Source: Batkoa obscura (taxonomy: Eukaryota > Entomophthoromycota > Entomophthoromycetes > Entomophthorales > Batkoaceae). From it: DNA of 64,000 bases. Made by a program: the position numbers and the translations under genes. The stretch covers positions 806,001 through 870,000 of the forward strand of contig JASVEC010000011.1 of assembly GCA_030770535.1 (NCBI GenBank), given 5' to 3'. Under the pieces are notes generated by a model. That model was given only the letters and a program-made list of their open reading frames with translations, was not told the origin of the DNA and searched no databases. Shown here one piece after another: positions 48,010 through 60,431 of the stretch (position 1 is its first letter; every line of letters starts with the position of its first letter).

Positions 48010-49853
48010 TTAATTTTTAAATTCTTTATTAAATTCTCGTCCAATTAACATACGACGAATTTCACTAGTACCTGCTCCAATTTCGTATAATTTAGCATCT
48101 CTTAATATACGTCCAGTTGGATATTCATTAATATACCCATTACCACCTAATAATTGAATAGCATCTAAGGCTACCTCTGTAGCTCTTTCTGCTGCATATA
48201 ATATAATACCAGCGCAATCCTAATTAAAAATATAGATTGATTAATATATACTGTTATTTTAAGTTTAATAAAAAAATAGTTTACTTTATTTGAACTTTTG
48301 CCCGCATCAGCAGCACGAGCTACTGCATAAAGATAAGATCTAGTGGAGGATACTTTGGTATACATATCTGCTAATTTACCTTGAACTAACTAATGAAAAA
48401 CAAAAAATGAATATCTCTAAAATCAACGAAATTATTAATACTTACTTGAAATTCACCAATAGCTTTGCCAAATTGTTTACGAGTATGTACATATGGTAAA
48501 GTTATATCCATAGCATTTTGCATAAGACTAAATATAAAGGAATAAATAAATAAAATTTAAGATGATAAAAGTTAATAATTTTTTGACTTACCCAACAGGA
48601 CCAGAAGCTAAAACTAAACGCTCATAATCTAATCCACTCATTAATACATAAACACCTTCATTTTCTTTACCAAGGATATTTTCAGCTAATTAAAATTAAA
48701 ATTAAAATATTATTAATTAATATTATAATATTAGTTTTAATAAAATAAAATGTACCTGGCACTTCACAATCTTCAAATACCAATTCACAAGTATTTGAAC
48801 CACGCATTCCTAATTTATCTAATTTTTGATGAGTAGAAAAGCCCTTAAATCCCTAAAAACAAACTTCATTAGTGTCTTACTTATACCTTCTTTTACTTTT
48901 ACTTACTTTTTCAACAATAAAAGCAGTAATCCCCTTAGGTCCAGCTTCTGGTTTAGTTTTAGCATAAACAACTAAAGTATTTGCATCGGGACCATTAGTT
49001 ATCCAAAATTTATTTCCATTTAAAATATATTTATCTCCTTTTTTTTCTGCTTTTAAGCTCATAGATACTACATCGGAACCGGAACCGGGTTCCGACATAG
49101 CTAATGCACCAACATGTTCACCAGATATTAACTAATATAATTGTTTAAATTGTAGATTTTATAATTATTTTTTCATTACCTTTGGTAAATATTTTTCTTT
49201 TTGTTGTTGATTACCATTACGTACAATTTGATTGACACATAAGTTAGAATGAGCACCATAACTTAGAGCAACAGAACCTGAAGCTCTAGAAATTTCTTCC
49301 ATGGCTATACAATGATCTAAATAGCCAAAACCTAATCCACCGTACTTTTCTATAAAAAAAATGCAAATTTTTAGCAAATATTCTTTTTTTTGATAATGAT
49401 TTTTAATTACCTGGTGCAGTGATACCAAGTAATCCCATATCTCCTAAACGTTTCCATAAATGCTACAATAAATATTAATTATTATCTTTTAATTATTATC
49501 GTTATTAGATAATTTACCATTGGAAACTCATTTTTTTGATCAATTTCTTGAGCTAATGGAGCAATTTCTTTCTGTACAAAATCATGAATCGTTTCACGAA
49601 ACTAATCAATTTTAATATAATATTATTAATAGGTATATTTTCTTAGTTTATAATATCTTTTACTTGTGATTGTTCATAACTTAAACCAGCAACATGTGGG
49701 TTATAACCACCATCAGTAACAATGTTACGTACTGAATTGACAGTAAGTTTTAATGCATTCTAATAAATTATTATATTTTATTAAAATTAAATAATGTTGA
49801 TTTAAATAGACTATTCTTACTTTATTTTTAATTAAAGAGTTGAATCGAAGCAT
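48010..49853 (-). CDS. IVD: isovaleryl-CoA dehydrogenase
   Basis: About eleven exons from the ATG at 49853 to TAA 48010-48012. The N-terminus ([11 protein letters not shown]) is a short basic presequence for mitochondria. Acyl-CoA dehydrogenase landmarks in order are [127 protein letters not shown] and [18 protein letters not shown]. The catalytic Glu lies in LDYERLVLA, the position used by IVD, rather than in the C-terminal loop used by most family members. The enzyme oxidises isovaleryl-CoA to 3-methylcrotonyl-CoA in leucine breakdown, FAD-bound, passing electrons to ETF in the mitochondrial matrix. Confidence 0.95.
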
Positions 49854-50060
49854 TGTTTTATTATTATGAGAGATGAAATATCAATTTTGTTTTATTTTTG
49901 AAAATAATCGAAATTTGACAGTTTATTTTCTAGCATTTATTTCATTGGCCCAGTTTTAAAACCTCACGAGATAGAAATTCATTGGTTTATAAAATTAATA
50001 AACTTTTAGTCAACCATTGAAAGTGATGTTAATTGTTGAAAAAACAAAATTTCTAGTTTA
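49854..50060. promoter_or_regulatory. IVD upstream region
   Basis: Contains CATTTATTTCATTGGCCCAG, with a CCAAT-type word (ATTGG) on the plus strand, a plausible CCAAT box for the minus-strand IVD promoter; a second ATTGG lies at about 49980. Confidence 0.4.
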
Positions 50061-50163
50061 ATGTGAGGATGTTTTTTTGGCTTCATTATTTTCCATTTTT
50101 TAAGCAGTATTTGAGTAGAAAGGTTGTTAGTAAAATTCTTAAACAAAAAAATACATCCCATGT
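50061..50163 (+). mobile_element. ~100 bp TA-type MITE, family A, copy 9
   Basis: Plus orientation from ATGTGAGGATG to ATACATCCCATGT. Core TAAGCAGTATTTGAGTAGAA. Confidence 0.85.
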
Positions 50164-53100
50164 CAAATTTCCAAAGTTACAATAAAAGTTATTTTGTTCA
50201 TTTTTCTATTAGTTGTAAAATTCAAACGTAAAAAAAACGCTTTATTAACTCATTCTTTGAAAATTTGGAATTGAAGCTTCCAAGTGTTTTACTATTGAGA
50301 GTAAAAGGATTTCGATAAAGTTTCAAAAAACAAAATGACCCAAGAAGATTCAAATAGAGCAATACTAAAACTTGTGAAAATAAAAAAAGTATTGAGATTA
50401 ATTTTATCTGCGTCCAATCATTGTAAGTTAAATATCATAACTTTGACTTCCAATTTTTACAATTTAACCTGAACATGAACATGACGATGACATTGTTTAT
50501 GACAATTAGATCTAAGTATGAGAACTCAATGTACAATAATCTATTGTCTTTATTTTAAAATCCAGTCTTTAGTTGAAAGTTTGATAAAGAAATTACATCT
50601 TCGGTTCAAACTTATAAAAATTATTATAAGATTAAAAATCAATGAAATGTTATAAAAATAAAACTAATGATAGAAATTAATCTCAATATCAATCCTTTGT
50701 TTCTTTAAACTATCTTCAATTCCCCTAATACATTATCGATTATCATGTTTTTTTAAATTTTCACTTAAATTTCCTTTGCATACGTTTTAACCTTTTTAAA
50801 AAAACTACAAAAAAAATTATATTTAGCATCTATGCAATTTAATCAATATAAGTAAGGTATATCTTTAGGTCATAATCCATTAATCGCCTTACTAATTATC
50901 ACTGGGCTTTACAATGTGCAATGACACAAACAGATTCTTATCATCAGTTAAGCTAAGCCCAATCCCCTCCATATCTTAGCAATATACACTTGATGGACCA
51001 ATTGATGGCAAGTCTCATATATAACCTGAAATTACGTCCAGTAGATAAACACACTTTTTAAAAGCTTTAAAACTATTTTAGATAAAAAGAACTTTTATTA
51101 GAATCAGAATATATTTAGGTTGCTCATTGAAACTTAGATTCATAAAGCTTCATCCAACAATGGGAGTGGGTGACAGCGACAATAGGAGATGTGGATAGAT
51201 ATTTAAAGGATAATTTGGTATTCTGGGCACCAATAAATCATAATCCAATGGTTATAACAAAGCTTGGGTATGGCAAAAAAAGTCCAGCAAGCTGGAGTGA
51301 GTTGTAAATAAGCAGGCTTTGATATTGTGAAAGTATTTTTATAGTATTAAATTAGAGTCATTATTTACTATATCCTTTAAAATATGTTATAATTCAAGTA
51401 GATTAATTATAAGTTATTGCATTTATAAAAGGGGTATACTATCATGAATAAAAAAGAAATAATAATAGTTTAAATAATACAACTACACGATTTCATATAT
51501 AAAGGGAATATTGATTAAATCTTACATAATATAATTGCGCTGTTGCACTTATTTTAATATAATCATGAAAATAAATACTACCTGATAGAAGTCGAAATAA
51601 AATGAAGACGTTATTTAATAATGCTTTTTTAAACTTTGGACTCAAAAAGGCATCAATGCTGTAAGTATTCTTACTTAGATATTTGATGGCCCAGTAGATA
51701 CTATTAATTCGCGCTATTCACCCTTCAAAATAAAGATGAAGGAATGAAAAGCCAGTCACTGAGTTTTTTGCTGAATATTTGCAATAAGCTCGGTGTATAA
51801 TCCAAAGTGTTGATCCGTTAAAACAAGTAGAAAAAATCATATTAAAATCAAAAAGAAATACACCAAAGCAATTGGAAGAAACTGGGGAGTGTCAATATTA
51901 TAATCTGAAATGTCGAAATGGCCTTGGACCACAGATTCTAGGTACAAGGATAGTCAAAGAACCTATATAAAAGCTGTATATCTCTTTGTAGGTATCAAAA
52001 GCATTCTGGTAAAACGCTAAGGACAAATTTAACTCCTATATTCAAATGAATTGATTTTATATCATCAAGCAACTGAACGCCTTGATAATATTATTCTTTT
52101 TAATAAGAAGCCATAACCCTTTCTATTAAAAAGTTGACTTAAAAGAAATTAATGAATAAGAATCCCTACTAATTAATTTATTTTTAATTTCAAGACAAGG
52201 TTATAGTTATTTATTTAATATAATAAAGAGACCGGGATATCATTAAGGAAGAGTGAAATGATTCGAAGAAGTGTCTTTGTGCAAAAACAGAGACTAAGGT
52301 GGAAACGTAAGATGGTAAAGAGCTGAAGAGATTAGAAAGGGAAACGAATAAGGAAGAATTAATCTTTAACCTCTTTTTGAAGGCAATCAAGTTTATTTCC
52401 TTAAGAATGAGGATTTACAGTTAATGCCTATTAATTTGGATATAAAAATAAAATTTACTTGATATTATTGATATTATTGATATTATATATATAAAGATAT
52501 TTAAGTAGCTAAGTTCTTACAATTTTTAAATTAGGAGCTATATTTGCTAATAAGTTTAGTGTGAAAGTTTTGATTTAAAAACAACTTTTTAATACTATAT
52601 AGATTTCAGTAAATGACCAAAACGATGAGATTCTTTTAGTCCAACAACTAAAATTTAGAATAATGAGGTGAGTTATTAAAACCATTGTTCAGTGATTCCT
52701 AATATGTTACAAATAATATTATAATGATATAAAATCACAGCAATATAAATTAGTAATAAAAAATAGTTTTTAGAAATAAATCATTAAATTAATATTTATT
52801 AATAAAATCTAAAATTAGGAGTAAAGAAAATCGTATAATCAAAAGAATTTTAACAGAAATCGAAGTTGGTGGGCCAAATTAACTTTTCTCGAGAATTTAC
52901 CTCTTTAATTTGCATATATTCAAGGTATACATAAAAAATTATCAAAAGCTTTCCATTCAAATCAACAAAAAATAAAAGAAGTGGTATGATATTAAGATTT
53001 AAATTACAATTTTACAAAATCGTTGATCTTTAGTAATAGAGGCTTTGGATCTCAATTTCCAGCATAAAGTTAAATAAAATTGTTTACAGTTATTAAATTT

Positions 53101-53408
53101 CAATTGTTCAGTGACTAACCGTTCATTTGAGATAAATTTTAAATACAAATTCCGCTAAAGCTCAAGGATAGGACTTTAAAAAGAGCAAGCAAACGGATAG
53201 TACCGAAGAAATTTTCAGAGAAAATGCATATTTGAGTTCCAACAGTTGTATTTAACCATCACTCAATAAATTAATTTTTAATTTAGACCGATTGACGTAT
53301 TTAATTAGTAATTAATTTAGATCGATTAGCATATATAAATTAATCAAAGGGACATTACTTATCAAAATAAATAGAAAGTCAATTGTATCGAATTAAACAA
53401 TAAAAGCT
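50164..53408. other. long gene-free region with possible coding relics
   Basis: No complete gene. Two less AT-rich patches look like decayed coding sequence. At 51150-51305 the plus strand reads WEWVTATIGDVDRYLKDNL and continues to PASWSEL before a stop. At 51720-51990 the plus strand gives short open segments interrupted by stops. I recognise no family in either. The last ~100 bases should hold the OYE promoter. Confidence 0.4.
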
Positions 53409-54512
53409 ATGTCACACAATAAAAACTTACAACAATCATTAGACCTCAAAGGATTAAAACTCAAAAATCGAGTAGCCCTTGGTTCATTAACTCGTAATCG
53501 TGGGATTGTCCCAAACAATGTAAATATTGATTTTTATCGTCAAAGAGTATCATCAGGTTTATTACTAACTGAAGCTATACTTATTGAGCCACAAGGTACC
53601 GAATGGTTGGAAGCACCAGGAATTTGGAACAAGGAACAAATTGTAGCGTGGAGGAAATTAACTGATACAGTACATGAAAATGATGGTCATATCTTTGGAC
53701 AAATATGGCATCCAGGAAGAGCTGCTAACACCTTACATAATGCTGGTGTAGCCCCACCAGCCCCTTCTGCTATTAAAGCTAATGGCGGGAAGTTTCGTTT
53801 ACTTGAGGGAAGCCCTGGTTATTCTGTTCCAAGAGCAATTGAAGATCCTAAAGAATACGTACAAAAATATAGACAGGCTGCCATCAACGCTAAAGAAGCT
53901 GGATTTGATGGTATAGAATTACATGGCGCTAATGGCTATTTACCACATCAATTTCTTGACTCTCAATCAAACCAACGTACTGATCAATATGGTGGTAGTA
54001 TCGAAAATCGTTCTCGATTTATCCTTGAGATTATTGATGCCTTTAATAAAGTATTTTCAGCTGATAGAGTTGGCATTAAACTATCCCCTTGTGGTGGCTA
54101 CAACGATATGGGTGAAAAAACTGAAGAAGAAGCCTATGAATTATTTAGCTATTTAATTTCTGAACTTGATAAACGTAATATTGCTTATATCCAACTTGTG
54201 CGCCATCTTCCTGATTTTGATCCAACCAATCGAGGCCATAAACTTGATATTGAAAAATTCTTCCCATTAATTAAGAACGCTAAGATTTTTGTTAATGGTG
54301 GTTTTACTGCTGAAGAAGGAGATAAATATGTTGCAGATGGAAAAGCTGATGTAATAGTATATGGTCGTCCATTCATCTCTAACCCAGATCTTCCTGAACG
54401 CTTTTTTAATAACAATGAATTATCACAAATCACTGATTTTTCTACTCTTTACTTATACAAAGGTGAAGATCGCCATGTTGGATATAGTGATTATCCTAAA
54501 TTTACTAACTAA
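53409..54512 (+). CDS. Old Yellow Enzyme-type NAD(P)H:flavin oxidoreductase
   Basis: One exon of 367 residues, normal for the family, forming a TIM barrel. FMN-binding start LKLKNRVALGSLTRNRG; substrate-site motif FDGIELHGANGYLPHQFL with His172, Asn175 and proton-donor Tyr177; then DSQSNQRTDQYGGSIENRSRF, which is strongly conserved. The C-terminal phosphate-binding part is NGGFTAEEGDKYVADGKADV, followed by YGRPFISNPDLPERF. OYEs reduce activated C=C bonds of enones with NADPH; fungi use them in oxidative-stress defence and oxylipin or alkaloid chemistry. The true substrate is unknown. Codon use is more GC-rich than in the Mms22 or RCY1 genes, and the absence of introns stands out, but transfer from bacteria cannot be judged from the window. 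Confidence 0.93.
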   Translation: MSHNKNLQQSLDLKGLKLKNRVALGSLTRNRGIVPNNVNIDFYRQRVSSGLLLTEAILIEPQGTEWLEAPGIWNKEQIVAWRKLTDTVHENDGHIFGQIWHPGRAANTLHNAGVAPPAPSAIKANGGKFRLLEGSPGYSVPRAIEDPKEYVQKYRQAAINAKEAGFDGIELHGANGYLPHQFLDSQSNQRTDQYGGSIENRSRFILEIIDAFNKVFSADRVGIKLSPCGGYNDMGEKTEEEAYELFSYLISELDKRNIAYIQLVRHLPDFDPTNRGHKLDIEKFFPLIKNAKIFVNGGFTAEEGDKYVADGKADVIVYGRPFISNPDLPERFFNNNELSQITDFSTLYLYKGEDRHVGYSDYPKFTN

Positions 54513-55616
54513 TGAATACGTTAATAATAAAAGTTATTAAAAATAGTCATATTGTGGTTGTACTATTATGATATTTATCGTCTGTCTAGCTGTAAAGGGC
54601 TTTTGGTCTAAAATAAAAGTGATTCTTAAACATTAGTATTGTTTTTTGATATGTTGTTACTTTTTAATATATTATCCCTTTTGGAATTACAATATTATCT
54701 TTTTTATTCAAAATAATTTTTATTCATGTAAGTCAAATTATTTTTAATGTATCTATAATGTAATATTTTATCAAACAGCTATAAACACTATGATATTAAT
54801 AGATAGCCATAAATATATTAATTTTATCAAGCTATTTGCCAAAAGATATCATTAAATGAGTATTTACAAAACGTATTTAAACTAAATATGTTTATTATTT
54901 ATATTGCGTAGTAATGCTTGCATACATAAAAACCAATTTTATAATATTGCTTATAACATGTATTAATCCTTATACTTATATAAGAAACTGTTATAGCTAT
55001 TATTTATATAATATAATTCTACTACTGTAGCTAGAAAATAATAAGCATTAGTTTGTATTCACACAAATTACTTAAAACTGTCCCAAAATTACAAGCACCT
55101 TACTTTGAATATTAGTTTCTCAGTCAACTATGATTAAAAATCGAATCTTTTCTATTTGATATACATATTTTGATGTATATGATATCACTTTTAGGTTTTA
55201 CATTAAGTGATATATTTGAACTTACTAAAGTTATTACAAACAACAAAGCAAATTTTTTAAAATAATTCAATAATTCTCGCATTTCCTGATATTTAAATAA
55301 ACCAAAATATTTCACTTAATGTAAAATTTTAAAAGCAGTGATTTATAGCATATTATTACATCTATATCAAGTATAGACGTAAAAAGGTATTGTCCTTTAG
55401 TTATTATTAATCGAGAAACCAATACTCAAAGTAATCGATGGTAGCTTTTGAGTAGTTTTTGAATGCACTCTATAGCATAGCTATGTCTTTGCATCTATGA
55501 AAGTATAATTATAGAAATATTAATATTGTTACATCTATATTTAATTAGACATTACTTGTCCTTATTTTATTTAACAATGTACGATGCTAATGATAGCTTT
55601 GGTATTTTAAAAATTA
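54513..55616. other. spacer, nothing recognised
   Basis: AT-rich region downstream of OYE. An imperfect inverted pair around 55170-55215 and 55305-55330 (ATATCACTTTTAGGTTTTACATTAAGTGA / TTCACTTAATGTAAAATTTT) is too weak to name. Confidence 0.4.
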
Positions 55617-55719
55617 TATGGGGATGTATTTTTGTTTAAGCATTTTACTAACGATTTTTCCGCTCAAATAGCGCTTAAAAATGGAAAAAGTGATGAAACC
55701 AAAAAAAACATCCCTATAT
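55617..55719 (-). mobile_element. ~100 bp TA-type MITE, family A, copy 10
   Basis: Minus orientation, TATGGGGATGTATTTTTG to AACATCCCTATA. Near consensus. Confidence 0.9.
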
Positions 55720-57097
55720 AGAAAAATATTTTTTTTGTCATTTGTTTTTAGTATAAATTAAAATGGGATAACAATTATTATAAATAAACAATTAGCTTTT
55801 TAATTGATATTTAATTAGTATTTTATTCCCCTATACCATAAAGCTAAATTAATTGATATCATATAAAATAACGAAACATTTAAATTAATCTTTAAATGAA
55901 ATAGCTATCAATTCCTATTAAAAAGAATAAAAACGCTTATTGATTTCAGAATAAAAGTGGAACACAAGAGTGAACTTATTGTATGGAAATAAAATTTTCC
56001 CTAACACTATTATTTATTCTATAAGTGTGAAAGTATTTAAGTAGTTAAGTTCTTTCGATTCTTAAATTAGGAGTCAGATTTGTTGGTAAATTTAGCAAGA
56101 AAACTTTGTTTTGTAAACAATGATATTGATTAGATTTTTTTATTAAGCAAAGTATTTTTAAATAAAAAACTATAGTAAGGTGGCTTATCCTAAAAATAAA
56201 AAGTCTTTTCTTAATGTTGTTCCCTTATCTGTGTTTTCTCTTTTTATTCTGCAATATCTTCAATTATATTTTTAATGAATAAATATTGATTATTCTATTT
56301 TAAAAGCTAGTATAATAATAATCAAAGTTAAACTTACTTAATAAGCATCAACCTTAAAAAAGTGAGGTTGCAGGTTTTAAATTAAAAGTGAGCCAAAAAG
56401 GTAAATTTGAAACTTTTGTCAAATTGATTTCTAGAGCGAAATTTATTTTCATATTCCCATTCCCATTCCCATTCCCATTGACAATATAAAATATATAGTT
56501 AATAGTAGGAAAGTGGATAAATACTATTTTATTAAATTTAATATGGAGATAGGGTCATAAATAATCATCAGTATCAGGTTTTCATTGTATAAATGATACG
56601 CTATTTAATTCCATTAATTTTTAATATATAACAGACCACATGAAACGATTCAAAGCTCAAGTGATTGAAACTTAATTTTACATTCAATTCATTGAAATTA
56701 ATCAAAATAATTATTTATAGTTTTACTAGACTTTTCATTTCAAAAAAAATAGTATACTCTTATTAATATCCATTAGACACTCACTATTTAAATACCAAAA
56801 CAAAGTCAATAAAGCTCAACTTTATCTTTTCACACCCGAAACATTTTATTATAAAACCAAATTTCTACAATGAATTCTCCCCTTTTTTCAATTTATATCA
56901 TTTATTTAAGGATAAAAAATTAGGTTGTGTACAATTGAAAAACCATTGAGACCGTAATAAATTAAAATCCCTAATTTTAATCAAACACTAATAACAATAT
57001 TAAAAAGTAGGTGTAAAAAAGATAATTGACTAATTAAAAATATTTTATTTACAAAGCAAAGATAGATTAATGATAATAATGCACTAAGATAAAGAGA
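55720..57097. other. spacer 3' of the RhoGAP gene
   Basis: No gene. Holds a small (CCCATT)n run. Confidence 0.45.
56453..56480. repeat. (CCCATT)n hexanucleotide repeat
   Basis: Four to five tandem CCCATT units, GC-richer than the surroundings. It is not the usual fungal telomere unit. Confidence 0.85.
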
Positions 57098-58060
57098 TTA
57101 AAAAAAAGTAAATCTGCGTCTTGATTTAACTTGGAAGGTATTCGACCTACGTACAGTAGCTTGATTAAAAGCACCTTCCTTTTTTTCTTCCAATACATCT
57201 GTCGATGCATCAGAGGAATCCGATAATACGGAGCTATTCCTTATCAAAAACTTGGATTTGTTTGAGAGGTTAGTCAATGATCTTTTTAACTCAACCCTTT
57301 CAGTTGAGGTTGGGATGACTAGCACTTGATTCTTTGCTACCAAACAATAATTCCAGCATAAAAATTCGACTACTTTTTGGGATTTCTTATATTCTTCAGG
57401 TAAATGTACATGCTCTGGCAAGCATAAAATAGAGGGTTGGAAGATGGAAGCTAAGTTTGAGTAAGGCATCAAAGTAGCATCTGCATATTGATTAAATTCC
57501 ATAAAAAAATCTAAGAGGTATAATAATAAATTCAAATTGTCCGGCTCTAATGATTGTAATAATTTTTTGTATTCTTCTACTTTATAGGTATCTACACTTT
57601 CTTGCTCCAACACACTTCTAAAGGAGTGAAATAATTCATTTGGAATCACCGGCTCAACAAGTGATGTTAAATATCTAGTTAATGTACTAGCGACATCAAA
57701 AGGTGTAAATCCTAAGGCTTTGAGGTCAAGGTTGGATCCATACTTTGGAGTATCTTCAAATAATAATTGTAAGTTTTGCATTCTTTTGAGGGAGCCAGAT
57801 ACGCGGAATACACCCTTTGACTCTGTCCCATGAGCTCTTAAATAGTCGGTACAGACATAAATAATGGTAGGTATTCTCACACTATAGCTTGGGAAAGCTT
57901 TCAAGCTAATTTGGTGACTGCTTACTTTAACTGACTCTTTTAAGGAGGTATTGAATACGGTTTTCTTGTTTCGGTTAAAATCAAACTTTTTTAAAGTTTT
58001 TAAAAATCTTTTGAAAGATTGGGAAGTGTTTGTGGATGGTTTATTAGCGTTAATGTTCAT
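57098..58060 (-). CDS. RhoGAP-domain protein
   Basis: One exon of 320 residues. The RhoGAP domain spans about 55-245. The arginine finger is Arg86 in SKGVFRVSGSLKRMQNL, and later landmarks are FTPFDVASTLTRYLTSLVEP, VIPNELF, LLLYLLDFF and YSNLASIFQPSIL. The N-terminus is short and basic (FKRFLKTLKKFDFNRNKK), suited to binding acidic membranes. The C-terminal ~75 residues are Ser-rich and disordered. The protein is predicted to speed GTP hydrolysis by a Rho/Cdc42-type GTPase. Single-domain fungal RhoGAPs of this size are not easily assigned to Rgd, Bem or Rga types. Confidence 0.92.
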   Translation of the reverse strand: MNINANKPSTNTSQSFKRFLKTLKKFDFNRNKKTVFNTSLKESVKVSSHQISLKAFPSYSVRIPTIIYVCTDYLRAHGTESKGVFRVSGSLKRMQNLQLLFEDTPKYGSNLDLKALGFTPFDVASTLTRYLTSLVEPVIPNELFHSFRSVLEQESVDTYKVEEYKKLLQSLEPDNLNLLLYLLDFFMEFNQYADATLMPYSNLASIFQPSILCLPEHVHLPEEYKKSQKVVEFLCWNYCLVAKNQVLVIPTSTERVELKRSLTNLSNKSKFLIRNSSVLSDSSDASTDVLEEKKEGAFNQATVRRSNTFQVKSRRRFTFF

Positions 58061-59500
58061 GATGTATTAGTAAAATATAAAATAAATGAAAGGATAGGAA
58101 AATTAAAAAAGTGTCTTTCCCCACTTAATTTATACTTTTCTTTTCAAATTACTTTCTTTTTTTAATTGGCTATTCAATTTTTTATAAGTTTAATGTTAAG
58201 TTAGGTTTAGGAGGTAGCATGACTAATTAGTAAGGGGTAAAAAGAAGCTCCTACCTAATTAAGGCAATATATAATTTCCACCAATCATAAGCATCCAAAT
58301 TGGAGGGGTGAAAACATTGGTTAGGTTTTAAGATTAAAACTAGACCAATGATCATGATTCAATCTATTAAATTAATTTATTGATTGGACTCTTATTGACA
58401 TATTTTTAGGTCACGTTTTTCTCGAAATGAATACTATTAATTTTTGGATTAGCTTTTTTAAGTTAGGTAAAAACTGCTTTTATTTAGCATACAAGATTTA
58501 AGTTTTACTACCCTTTCCTTGTTCAAACAAACAAAACTTTAAGTGTGGGTTAAGATTAAAACTTATCTCTTAGTGGTGCTCTCAATCGCTAGTTTACACT
58601 TATTTTGGTGCGTTAAAATTGATTGAACTGTTTAATTTTTTAAGTAGAATTGATTTTTAATAGAATAATTATCAAGATCAAAGATATTTGTCACAACAAT
58701 CACATAAAAAAATAAAGTTATAGTATTATGTTTTATACATAACCATGATAGATGAAACCCTATTTAGATTATTAAGATTTATTAATATAATTATTAATTG
58801 TCCTATATATTTTTTTCATATGAAATGATATAATCGGTATTATAATGTATATAAATAATTATTATCATCTTGCTATACCTTAAAATAAGAAATGAGTTAC
58901 AGCCCAATTAAAAGTAGTCACACTTTTAAATCTAGCTTATAAATTATTATATTGTAGTAACCTGTAACTTATCTACGGATAAATAATTAAAATAGTTATT
59001 CAACATTTAGAATTGACGTAATCCTCACTTACGATCTCAAGAAAAGACAAATGATAGCTCCTTTATATAATAAAAAAGTTTAAATATGATCTAATTTAGC
59101 TTGATTGAGAACCTGATATTAAAAATAAAAATTGTAATATTTATTAATACAGTGATCTAATTTCAAACATTAGCAAAATTATAATAAATTGTTTTTGATT
59201 CCAGGTCTAGCCAAGTTAATGATCTGGCTATTGAGTCTACTATAATATTATATTAACCAAGTTTCAAACTGCCTAAAGTTTTTTGATTTCATCTTAAGCA
59301 AATTTTAGCCATCCCTTGCCAAGCCAGAAATGCACAGTTTTTTCAATAAATGTAGTTAAGTGAGAACTGTAAGCTATAATTAGATTTATTCAATAATTTT
59401 TTACCAAGCCAAAATCTATTAATATATTCCTTGGTAAATCTGAGATATTCCTTCTTTACATGTTCGTTTGAGTAATAGATTATTGCAGTTCTCCAAGATA
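58061..59500. other. RhoGAP upstream region and gene-free sequence
   Basis: Presumed promoter next to 58060. No other exon, RNA or repeat recognised. Confidence 0.45.
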
Positions 59501-59602
59501 ATATGAGGATGTACTTTTTTGTTTAAGAATTTTACTAACAATTTTTCCACTCAAATAGCACTTAAGATGGAAAAAGTGATGAAACCAAAAAACACCCGAT
59601 AT
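59501..59602 (-). mobile_element. ~100 bp TA-type MITE, family A, copy 11
   Basis: Minus orientation, ATATGAGGATGTAC to AACACCCGATAT, with internal losses. Confidence 0.85.
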
Positions 59603-60326
59603 ACTCATTTTTTAGGCAACAGTTGTTATAAGTTATACTAGCCTAGTTATGGCCTCTATGTTTTTTAAATTACAATCTGGAAATTAAAGTTTGGGCTTAA
59701 AAATCTAGATAGTTGCTAACATTTATTCGGTTTAGTTAAAATTAGGCTAGATTTTTTTCAGTTTATTGTTTATATTATATTAGTGTTTTGGAGATATTGG
59801 TGTTGCTTTTATTGTCAATAAAGCCTCGGGAAATTTAACGTAAGCCTTATTTTAATATGATTTACAATTGTGTTGTTCCATGCGCCCCATGTCTACTGTT
59901 TAGTTCAAATAATCAATAAAGTTAATTATTTTTGGAAATGAATTTTTTATTAATTTTTTTACAAACTTTAAAATCGAGAGAGGTTTCAAAACAACTTCGT
60001 TCCAAACATTTTAATTACAAATATAGCAATTTATAACAAAAGAATAAAAATACGCTATTTTTTATTTTATTCTTTTTCGGTTGTTATGCTTAAATGTGGG
60101 AGTTTTATTGAATCTATTACTATTACAAGTCCTTTACTCGGAAATAATTGATTTTCCGTGTAAAATCAATTTAAGAAACAGACAATAGACAATAAGCTAC
60201 CCTTTCAATAATCAACAAAAACACAAGCATCTCTAAAATACAACAAAAACACAAATATCTCTAAAATATAATAAACAACAAATCCAAACTTGACCACCAC
60301 TAATCCTAATCTCACTGAATTTATTA
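59603..60326. other. spacer, nothing recognised
   Basis: Contains a short imperfect direct repeat ACAACAAAAACACAAATATC / TCAACAAAAACACAAGCATC at about 60215-60262. No gene. Confidence 0.4.
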
Positions 60327-60431
60327 TATGGAGATGTATTTTTTTGTTCAAGAATTTTATTAGCAATTTTTCCACTTAAATAGCGCTTAAAAAATGGAAA
60401 AAGTGATGAAACCAAAAAAAGCACCCCCGTG
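60327..60431 (-). mobile_element. ~100 bp TA-type MITE, family A, copy 12
   Basis: Minus orientation, TATGGAGATGTATTTTTT to GCACCCCCGTG. Confidence 0.88.

Noticed and set aside
55170-55330. Inverted pair as a further MITE
   Set aside because: Complementarity is short and broken, without TA-flanked ends.
56453-56480. (CCCATT)n as an interstitial telomere
   Set aside because: The unit differs from the usual fungal TTAGGG and only four to five copies are present.
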